Assembly (NCBI GenBank): GCA_020634625.1
Contig: JACKBJ010000017.1
Location: 15,967 to 79,966, forward strand
Length of the DNA stretch: 64,000 nt
Reading direction: 5' to 3'
Source of the DNA: Caldilineae bacterium
Lineage (GTDB): Bacteria; Chloroflexota; Anaerolineae; Epilineales; Epilineaceae
The position numbers were made by a program, and so were the translations under genes. Of the stretch, positions 1-6,717 are shown piece by piece (positions within the stretch are counted from its first letter, which is position 1; each line of letters opens with the position of its first letter). The notes under the pieces were generated by a model that worked only from the letters and a program-made list of their open reading frames with translations, did no database searches and was not told the DNA's origin.

Positions 1-1
1 C

Positions 2-361
2 CTGCGCGCCTCGCTGGTGCCGGCCGCGAACATCGGCTCGAGCCTCGGGGTCTGGATCATCATCGGCGGCCTCTTCCTTCAGGGCGCCGCCCCCCAGCTC
101 GGCATCTCGCTGGCCTGGCTCGGCGTCCTGCTCTTCTCGGCGGCGGTCGCCTTCACGCTGATCACCCTGCCGGTGGAGTTCGACGCCAGCCGCCGCGCCA
201 AGAAGAACCTCTACGCCGCCGGCCTGGCCTCGCCGAGCGAGATGAAGGGCGTGGACGCCGTGCTGGACGCGGCAGCGCTCACCTATGTCGCCGCCGCGGC
301 CGCGGCCGTCTTGAACCTGCTCTACTGGATCAGCCTGATCAGCGGCCGCAGCCGCGATTGA
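2..361 (+). CDS. YugP-family zinc metallopeptidase, C-terminal part
   Basis: This is the 3' end of a gene that starts upstream of the window; the frame is open from base 2. The fragment carries the C-terminal membrane part of the YugP/Zn_peptidase_2 family: an N-I-G-S-S turn, a hydrophobic span, the signature TLPVEFDASRRA, a VLDAAALTYVAAA block and a final hydrophobic helix. The HExxH catalytic region would lie upstream and is not visible. The family is of integral membrane zinc peptidases, mostly of unknown substrate. The next gene begins 16 bases after the stop on the same strand, so the two are probably cotranscribed. Confidence 0.85.
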   Translation: MRASLVPAANIGSSLGVWIIIGGLFLQGAAPQLGISLAWLGVLLFSAAVAFTLITLPVEFDASRRAKKNLYAAGLASPSEMKGVDAVLDAAALTYVAAAAAAVLNLLYWISLISGRSRD

Positions 362-377
362 CCGAGCGGTACGGCGC

Positions 378-1721
378 GTGCTCGTCACCCGCGAGAACAT
401 CCAGCCCGTTGCCTGGATCGTCCTCCTGGCCGCCTTCGTCGGCTTCCTGCTGATCGTCATCGGGGGGCCGCTGGCGCTGCGCGGCTATCTGCGCGGCGCC
501 ACCAGCGTCCACGACGCCGTGGTCGAAACCAAGCGCGGCACGCTGGCCCTGCAGGTGGGCGGCGAACAGGGCACGCTGACCAACGAGGATCCCCGACGAC
601 GGGTCTCTGAGGGCTGGTCCCTGCGCAGCGGCGACGATCTCGCCACGGCCTTCATCGGCTTCTTCGACGCCGAGGCGCGCGACGACGTGCCCGGATCGAC
701 CCTCAACCTCGAGCCGCATACCGAGCTCGAGCTCCGTCGCCTGCGCCGGCCGCGCTTCCGGAGCGGTCTGGAGCCGCCCACGGTCGGGCTCCTGGCCCGC
801 CCGACGCAGCGCTACGCCGGGGGCCTGACCGCCGGCAGCACCTGGGGCCGACGCCGCTTCACCATCGACCTGGCGGCCTTGGACGGAAGCGGGATCGGCC
901 GGGTCTCGCTGGCGCCCGAGTCCAAGGTGCGCGTGGTCTTCCTCGACGGATCGCGGGTCCGCGTCAAGGGTCTCGGCGGCGTGATCACGGTCACCAACAG
1001 CTATGGCCAGGTGCGCCTGGAACCGGAGCAGCGCAGCGAGGTCGGGCCCAACCAGGCCCCCTCCGCGCCCATCGTCGGAACGGTCAACATCGTGCGCGAC
1101 GCCGACTTCGACCGCATGGAGGCCGAGGGCGCCTGGGTCTTCGACCGGCGCGGGCCGGACGATCCGGATTCGGCGCCCGGCGAAGCCCTGACGCAGGTCG
1201 ATCCCGAAGGCCGCCGTCTGCTGCGCTTCGAACGCGCGGGCTCGGGCGGCGCGCCGGCCGACCTCTACTTCCGCCAGGCCCTGGGCCATGCCGGCGCGGA
1301 CGGCCGCTGGGTCGACTACGACCTGCGGCGGGCCGACTACCTGGGCGTCCAGGCCCGTCTGCGGGTGCTGGGCCAGTCGGTGCCCGGCGGCGGCATCGAG
1401 GGCTCGGAATATCCGCTGATCCTGCGCATCCGCAGCATCGACCAGACGGCGGCGAGCCCGGATGGCTGCGAGTGGACCGTCGGCTTCTACAGCCTACCGC
1501 CCGAAGAAGGCCGTCCGGCGCCGGTCAACGGCGAGCTGGTGCCCGAGGGCGCCTGGATCGACTTCGACAGCGGCAACCTGCTCGACGCGGGCAACCGCTT
1601 CGCCTTCCAGCAACGCCAACCGCCTTGCGCCGTTCCGACCCACCTCATCCGGGCCGAGGTCGGCGTCTCGGGCCACGACTTCGTCAGCGAGATCGATCGC
1701 CTCGAGATCCACGTCGAATAG
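378..1721 (+). CDS. Membrane-anchored FecR-like protein of unknown function
   Basis: The 447-residue product starts at a GTG 16 bases after the preceding stop. One transmembrane helix lies at about residues 12-34, which would leave the rest outside the cytoplasm. Residues about 45-220 hold beta-rich FecR-like repeats (VETKRGTLALQVGG, then LTNEDPRRRVSEGWSLRSGDDLATAFIGFFD), the pattern of extracytoplasmic FecR-type domains. Residues about 235-447 look like a jelly-roll or carbohydrate-binding-like sandwich ending in VSEIDRLEIHVE. There is no catalytic motif. FecR domains in known systems signal to ECF anti-sigma factors, but no such partner is adjacent, so the role here is unknown. Confidence 0.7.
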   Translation: MLVTRENIQPVAWIVLLAAFVGFLLIVIGGPLALRGYLRGATSVHDAVVETKRGTLALQVGGEQGTLTNEDPRRRVSEGWSLRSGDDLATAFIGFFDAEARDDVPGSTLNLEPHTELELRRLRRPRFRSGLEPPTVGLLARPTQRYAGGLTAGSTWGRRRFTIDLAALDGSGIGRVSLAPESKVRVVFLDGSRVRVKGLGGVITVTNSYGQVRLEPEQRSEVGPNQAPSAPIVGTVNIVRDADFDRMEAEGAWVFDRRGPDDPDSAPGEALTQVDPEGRRLLRFERAGSGGAPADLYFRQALGHAGADGRWVDYDLRRADYLGVQARLRVLGQSVPGGGIEGSEYPLILRIRSIDQTAASPDGCEWTVGFYSLPPEEGRPAPVNGELVPEGAWIDFDSGNLLDAGNRFAFQQRQPPCAVPTHLIRAEVGVSGHDFVSEIDRLEIHVE

Positions 1722-1813
1722 CAGGGCCGGGCCCCAGATCGATCCGGGCGCTCGCGCTCGCACGCCGGCGGCCAGCGCGCTTGCGAGTCGGCCGGCTGCC
1801 TGCTCGCTCCCGG

Positions 1814-3889
1814 CTACCCGCTCCGACCCTCCAGCAGCCGCGAGCGGACCTGCGCCGCGACGCTGTCGGCCTGCAGGCTGGTCACCGGACAGAGCTCGCC
1901 ACCCAGGTGCCGCGCCAGATCGGCCGCCGGCGATGGGATTGCCGTCGGACGCTGGCTGTAGAGGTCGATGACCAGCGAGCGAACGCCCCGGGCGCGGAGG
2001 CGCGCCGACAGGAGCCGTGCCTCCTCGGCCGGCGGCCGGCCGCTCAGCGAGATGTTGCCGGCGCCGTCGGTGAGCAGCACCAGCAGGGGCAGGGCGGTGG
2101 GATCGCGCATCAGCTCGCGCTCGAAGAGCCGCTCGGCCGTATGGAGCGCGTGCGACAACGGTGTCTTCCCGCCCACGGCGATGTCCACCAGGCGCTGCCG
2201 GGCCATCGAGACGCTGGCGGTGAAGGGCAGGACCACCCGCGTGCCGCTGCGACGGAAGACGGCCAGGGCCACCCGATCGCGTCGCTGATAGGCATCGACC
2301 AGCAGGGACATCACCGCACCCTTGGCGGCTTTGAGCCGCTCGGCGGTGGCCATGCTCCAGCTGGCGTCGACCAGGAAGAGCACCAGGTTGCCGGTCTTGC
2401 GCATGCGGATCTTGCGCTGCAGGTCCAGGGCCTGCACGTCGAGCGCCGCGCCCACCGCCAGCGGCGCCTGCCGGATGGCCGCGCTGCGCAGGGTCGCGTC
2501 GAAGGCGATGTCGTCCAGGCGCTCGCCGGCCGGCTCGGCCCGCACGTAGCGGCCGCGCCGGGTATCCGAACGCGCCACGTTGCGCCGGCCCGAGGCTCGG
2601 CGCGTCATCCGGTCGAGCCGGGCATCCAGGCTGCGCACCTCGAGGCTCTCGTCGCCGGCCACCGGACGCGGGTCGCCATCACCGCCCGGCTGGCCCTGCC
2701 CGGGCCGCGGCATGCCGCCACCCTCGACGCCCGGCGCGGCGGTACCGGGGTCGCCGCCAGCGCGGGGCTGGCCGCCCTCGGCCGGCCCGCCGCCACCGCC
2801 CTCGGGCGGGCCTCCGGCCTGGCTTCCTCGCGGCGCGTCGTCGTCCGGATCGTCCTCGCCCCGGCCGAAGCGCTCGAGCACGGCGTCGATGCCCGAGAGA
2901 TCCGCGGCATCGCCCTCGAAGATCCCACGCCGCATTCGGTGCGGCAGGGCCAGACGCGCCGCCAGCGCCAGGTCCTCGACCCGCAGCCGGTCGCGGCCCT
3001 CGAAGGCCGCGTTGGCCTGCGCGCCCTTGAGGATCGCCAGCTCGGCGCGATGCCCGTCCACGCGCGCCTCGCCGACCAGCTCGGCCGTCAGGCGCAGGTC
3101 GCGATCGCGAATCGCCACGTCCGGCAAGCGCCGGCGGGCCGCGATCACCGCTTCGCGCATGCGCATCTCCTCGGCCGCCCAGAGCTCGGCGAAGGTGGCC
3201 GGATCCGCATCGAAGGCCAGACGACGGCGCAGGATCTCGGTGCGCAGCTCCAGGTCCTCGACGGCATGGACCTCCACCGAGAGCCCGAAACGGTCGGTCA
3301 GCTGGGGTCGCAGATCGCCTTCCTCGGGGTTCATGGTGCCGACGAGGATGAAGCGTGCCGGATGGGTGAAGGACACGCCTTCGCGCTCGACGAAGTTGAC
3401 GCCCATGGCGGCGGCATCCAGCAGCGCGTCCACGACGTGGTCGTCGAGCAGGTTGACCTCGTCGACGTAGAGCACGCCACGGTTGGCCGCCGCGAGCAGC
3501 CCCGGCTCGAAGTGCCGCTCGCCCGAGGCCAGCACCTTCTGGATGTCCAGGGTGCCGACCACGCGATCCTCGGTGGCGCCGATCGGCAGGTCCACGAAGG
3601 GCGTCGGCCGCTCGCTCACCCCCAGCCGCTCGCCGCCGGCGGCCCGGGCGGCACAGTCGTCGCAGCGCGTCTCCACCGGCAGATCCGGGTCGCAACCGAA
3701 GCGACAGCCGGCGACGGCCCGCACCGGCGGCAGCAGCGCGGCCAGCGCGCGGGCGGCGGTGCTCTTGGCCGTGCCGCGCTCGCCACGGATCAGCACGCCC
3801 CCGATATCCGGGCGCACCGCGTTGAGCACCAGGGCGCGCTTGAGCGCCGCCTGGCCCACGATGGCGGAGAAGGGGTAACGGCGAAGCAT
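1814..3889 (-). CDS. BchI/BchD-type magnesium- or cobalt-chelatase ATPase subunit
   Basis: This AAA+ chelatase subunit has the I and D components in one chain of 691 residues. Walker A is GERGTAKST (residues 36-44) and Walker B is VLYVDEVNLL. After an acidic, Gly/Pro-rich linker, a C-terminal vWA domain carries the MIDAS motif DASWSMA. This matches the fused putative cobaltochelatase/Mg-chelatase subunits that work with a CobN/BchH-type large subunit to insert a metal into a tetrapyrrole; no such partner is in the window, so the metal cannot be assigned. The frame is open to an ATG at 3955, but I chose the ATG at 3889. The conserved domain begins there, and an extended -10 element ends about 9 bases upstream, which would give a nearly leaderless transcript. 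Confidence 0.88.
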   Translation of the reverse strand: MLRRYPFSAIVGQAALKRALVLNAVRPDIGGVLIRGERGTAKSTAARALAALLPPVRAVAGCRFGCDPDLPVETRCDDCAARAAGGERLGVSERPTPFVDLPIGATEDRVVGTLDIQKVLASGERHFEPGLLAAANRGVLYVDEVNLLDDHVVDALLDAAAMGVNFVEREGVSFTHPARFILVGTMNPEEGDLRPQLTDRFGLSVEVHAVEDLELRTEILRRRLAFDADPATFAELWAAEEMRMREAVIAARRRLPDVAIRDRDLRLTAELVGEARVDGHRAELAILKGAQANAAFEGRDRLRVEDLALAARLALPHRMRRGIFEGDAADLSGIDAVLERFGRGEDDPDDDAPRGSQAGGPPEGGGGGPAEGGQPRAGGDPGTAAPGVEGGGMPRPGQGQPGGDGDPRPVAGDESLEVRSLDARLDRMTRRASGRRNVARSDTRRGRYVRAEPAGERLDDIAFDATLRSAAIRQAPLAVGAALDVQALDLQRKIRMRKTGNLVLFLVDASWSMATAERLKAAKGAVMSLLVDAYQRRDRVALAVFRRSGTRVVLPFTASVSMARQRLVDIAVGGKTPLSHALHTAERLFERELMRDPTALPLLVLLTDGAGNISLSGRPPAEEARLLSARLRARGVRSLVIDLYSQRPTAIPSPAADLARHLGGELCPVTSLQADSVAAQVRSRLLEGRSG

Positions 3890-3897
3890 GGCGGCAG

Positions 3898-3906
3898 AGT
3901 ATAGCA
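3898..3906 (-). promoter_or_regulatory. Extended -10 promoter element for the chelatase gene
   Basis: On the minus strand the element reads TGC followed by TATACT. The expected transcription start, about 7 bases on, falls within 2-3 bases of the ATG at 3889, and no Shine-Dalgarno sequence precedes that ATG. Leaderless translation is therefore inferred. Confidence 0.45.
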
Positions 3907-4023
3907 TGTCGCCGCTGCCGGCCGGCCCGTGACGGCGCATATGGTTTGCGTGCAAGCGCGTCGATAAGCCGCACGCCGGGCCACGGAAAGCTGGACAATC
4001 CCGGCGAGCCGTGGTAAAAGTAA

Positions 4024-4032
4024 TGTTATGAA
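4024..4032 (+). promoter_or_regulatory. Extended -10 element upstream of the histidine kinase gene
   Basis: TG-T-TATGAA lies in an AT-rich pocket of the 170-base divergent gap between the chelatase and kinase genes. No -35 box is found at 16-18 bases. The predicted start lies about 20 bases before the chosen ATG at 4060. Confidence 0.35.
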
Positions 4033-4059
4033 ATCTTGGTTTGGACAGGTGGCAAGCCC

Positions 4060-5238
4060 ATGAACGGCTCTTCTTCGCATTTCGACGTCGTGGCCCCGCC
4101 GTCGGCTGCCGAAGGCACGCGCGCGGGCGTCGACGCCGGCCGTCTGGCGCTCCTGTCCGAGATCGGTCGTGCCGCGACCGGCCTGGTCGATCGTCTGGCC
4201 TTCCCGCCCCTGGCCGCGCAGAACATCGTCGCGATGGTGGATGCCGAAGCCTGCGAGATCTGGCTCGACGAGGACGGCCCCGTCCTGGCGGCCACCTTCC
4301 GCGCCGCGTCCGCCGAACCGGGCGGCTCGGCGGCGCTCGAGGACCTCGAGACGGCGCTCGGGGGCGAGCCGCTGCTGGCCGATCTCTGGCTCTGTCTGCC
4401 GATTCCGGGCGATCCCAAGCCCTCGGGCGTGCTGGCGGTTCGCCGGCGCGGCGCCTGGCTCGACGAAGAGCGCTCGCTGCTCGAGATCGCCGCCTCGCTG
4501 ATCGACCTGGGCGTCGAGATGGCCTCGGCGGGCCGGCTGGACGACAAGGCGCGCGACGAGTTCCTGGCCCTGATCGGCCACGACCTGCGCTCGCCCTTGT
4601 CGATGGTCCGCGTGGGTGCCCAGCTGGCCAGCCGCAACCTCGATGCCGGCGACCTCGAGAGCGTCCAGCAGGCGCTCCGGATCATCGAAGCCCAGAGCTC
4701 GCGCCTGGTGGCGCGCCTGGAAGCCCTGCTCGACGCGGTGGCAGCCGACGGACGGCTCCTGATGCGCCTCGAAGCGATCGACATGGGCGACTTCGCCGCC
4801 AGCATGGTCGAGCCCTTCCGTCTGGCCGCGCTCGAGTCGGGAGCCGACACCCGGTTCTCGGTCGAGCTGCAGCCGGGAACGCCACGGGCTCGCGGCGACC
4901 GCATCCAGCTCGGGCAGGTGCTCGAGCACCTGCTCGACAACGCGGCCAAGTACGCCGCCGGCGGTCGGGTGACGGTCAAGATCGAAGCGGTCGGCGGCAA
5001 CGTGCAGCTGAGCGTCTGCGACACCGGTCCGGGCATCGCCCCCGAGGATGTCGAGCGCGTCTTCGCGCCCTTCGGCCGGGGCCGCAGCTCGGCCGGCAAG
5101 GAAGGCTACGGCCTGGGCCTCTACCTGGCGCGCAACATCGCGGCGGCGCACGGCGGCCGGCTCTGGATCTCGCGCACCTCGCGCAGCGGGACCTGCATGA
5201 GCCTGGCCATCCCGGCCGCCAGCGAGGACGAAGCGTGA
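4060..5238 (+). CDS. Sensor histidine kinase, soluble
   Basis: The 392-residue kinase has no transmembrane helix and is probably cytoplasmic. Residues about 20-165 form a GAF-like sensory region. The HisKA phospho-acceptor helix is FLALIGHDLRSPLSMV with His174. The HATPase_c domain shows the N box (LEHLLDNAAKYA), G1 (CDTGPGIAPEDVERVFAPF) and G2 (GYGLGLYLAR). The frame is open from a TTG at 4036, but the ATG at 4060 follows an AGGTGG sequence at good spacing and is preferred. The stop overlaps the start of the response-regulator gene, so the two form a translationally coupled pair. The signal sensed cannot be read from the sequence. Confidence 0.92.
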   Translation: MNGSSSHFDVVAPPSAAEGTRAGVDAGRLALLSEIGRAATGLVDRLAFPPLAAQNIVAMVDAEACEIWLDEDGPVLAATFRAASAEPGGSAALEDLETALGGEPLLADLWLCLPIPGDPKPSGVLAVRRRGAWLDEERSLLEIAASLIDLGVEMASAGRLDDKARDEFLALIGHDLRSPLSMVRVGAQLASRNLDAGDLESVQQALRIIEAQSSRLVARLEALLDAVAADGRLLMRLEAIDMGDFAASMVEPFRLAALESGADTRFSVELQPGTPRARGDRIQLGQVLEHLLDNAAKYAAGGRVTVKIEAVGGNVQLSVCDTGPGIAPEDVERVFAPFGRGRSSAGKEGYGLGLYLARNIAAAHGGRLWISRTSRSGTCMSLAIPAASEDEA

Positions 5239-5957
5239 AGCGCAAGCGCATCCTGATCGTCGATGACGAGCCCGATGCGCGCGCTCTGCTGAAGATGGCG
5301 CTGCGGGCCGACGACATCGAGGTCATCGAGGCCAGCGACGGCCTCTCGGCACTGCGCCTGGCCTACGAGATGCGGCCGGACCTGATCGTTCTGGACATCG
5401 CGATGCCCTTGATGGACGGCTGGCTCACCTGCCAGCGCATCCGCGAGGTCTGGGACACGCCGATCATCATGGTGACGGCTTCGAGCGAGCTCGAGGCGCG
5501 GGTCCGCGGCCTCGAGCTCGGGGCGGACGACTACCTGGCCAAGCCCTTCGACGTCGACGAGCTGCAGCTGCGCGTGCGCTCGGTCATGAAGCGCGCCGAG
5601 GAGCGGCCCTACCTCGAGCGTCCGGCGCGCTACGCCGACGACCACCTCCTGGTCGACCTGGCCACGCGCGACGTGATGGTCGACGGCGAGTCGGTGGCCT
5701 TGACGCCGATCGAGTTCGGCATCCTGCGCTATCTGGTGCAGCACCCCAACCAGCCCATCGCCTCCAGCGACCTCCTCCAAGCGGTCTGGGGCGACTCCTA
5801 CGACGACGCGGAAGCCACCCTGCGGGTGCACCTGCACCACCTGCGCCGCAAGATCGAGCCCGACCCGCGTCGGCCGCGCTACGTGCGCACCGAACGGGGC
5901 ATCGGCTACCGCTTCCAGACGCACGCGACGGGCAGCAACGGCAACGGCGTCGGATGA
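5235..5957 (+). CDS. OmpR/PhoB-family response regulator
   Basis: The 240-residue protein is a canonical two-domain response regulator. The receiver has the acidic pair D10-D11, the phospho-acceptor Asp54 in VLDIAMP and the conserved Lys in DDYLAKPFD. The C-terminal winged helix carries LTPIEFGILRYLVQHPNQPI and ends with the RGIGYRF hairpin. It starts at a GTG that overlaps the kinase stop (GTGA), so the preceding kinase is almost certainly its partner. It is probably a transcription regulator; the polysaccharide operon that begins 760 bases downstream is the obvious candidate target, but that is inference. Confidence 0.95.
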   Translation: MKRKRILIVDDEPDARALLKMALRADDIEVIEASDGLSALRLAYEMRPDLIVLDIAMPLMDGWLTCQRIREVWDTPIIMVTASSELEARVRGLELGADDYLAKPFDVDELQLRVRSVMKRAEERPYLERPARYADDHLLVDLATRDVMVDGESVALTPIEFGILRYLVQHPNQPIASSDLLQAVWGDSYDDAEATLRVHLHHLRRKIEPDPRRPRYVRTERGIGYRFQTHATGSNGNGVG

Positions 5958-6036
5958 GCGCCTTCGGCCCCGGCTCCGATCGCGCATGTCGGCGCGATCG
6001 GCCGAATTCGCCGCCATGTGGGAAGGGTGGATCGCC

Positions 6037-6708
6037 GTGACGACCAAACGCAAGGTCACCATCCTCTCGGCCGACGGAGTGCTCGGCTCCGGCTTGGCTC
6101 GCGCCCTGGCCGAGGCCGGTTTCGCGACCGAGCTCCTGCCCCTCGGCTCGGATGTGGACGATGGCGGCCTGGCGGTGGTCGACCTGCGGGGCAACGCGAG
6201 CTGGGACCTCCTCGAACGGCTCGAGACGCGCTTCCTGCTCGTGGTCGACGGCGCCGTCGCCATGCGCCGCGGCTTCGAGCTGGGCGCCGAGGACTGCGTC
6301 CTGGGCGATGCGCACCCCGACGAGATCGCGGCCCGCTGCGAGGCCGTCCTTCGGCGCACCGGCGTGCGCAGCCAGCCGGGCGAGGAGACCCTGTCGATCT
6401 ACGTCGACCGGCGGCTATGGGTCAACCTGGGCACGCGCCAGGTCTGGGTCCAGGGCCGGCCGGCCAAGCTCACCCCGCGCGAGTTCCGGCTGCTGCGCCA
6501 CCTGATCAAGCACCGCGACCAGACCCTGGGCCACGAGGAGATCCTCGAGGCCGTCTGGGGCCGCGACGGGGAAGCCGGTCGGCCGACCGAGGTCCTCAAG
6601 CAGTACATCTGGCGCTTGCGCCAGAAGATCGAGCTCGACCCCAACCAACCGGACACGATCGTGACCGACCCCGGCGCCGGCTATCGCTTCGTCAGCCGCA
6701 TCGACTGA
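6037..6708 (+). CDS. OmpR-type winged-helix regulator with a degenerate receiver
   Basis: The C-terminal half is a clear OmpR/PhoB DNA-binding domain (KLTPREFRLLRHLIKHRDQTL, then EVLKQYIWRLRQKIE and GAGYRFVSRID). The N-terminal half has the length and strand pattern of a receiver but lacks the acidic pair, a standard phospho-acceptor context and the conserved Lys. It is best called a pseudo-receiver, probably not controlled by Asp phosphorylation. The frame is open from 5986; the GTG at 6037 was chosen because a GGAAGG stretch precedes it and the receiver-like beta1 (KVTILSADG) follows. It sits between the two-component pair and the polysaccharide operon, only 9 bases before the polymerase gene. 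Confidence 0.85.
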   Translation: MTTKRKVTILSADGVLGSGLARALAEAGFATELLPLGSDVDDGGLAVVDLRGNASWDLLERLETRFLLVVDGAVAMRRGFELGAEDCVLGDAHPDEIAARCEAVLRRTGVRSQPGEETLSIYVDRRLWVNLGTRQVWVQGRPAKLTPREFRLLRHLIKHRDQTLGHEEILEAVWGRDGEAGRPTEVLKQYIWRLRQKIELDPNQPDTIVTDPGAGYRFVSRID

Positions 6709-6717
6709 GCGCTAGGC

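Noticed and set aside
1472..3904. Long plus-strand frame of 810 residues
   Set aside because: It is antisense to the chelatase gene, has Arg/Ala/Gln-rich low-complexity translation and no domain; long shadow frames are expected at this GC content.
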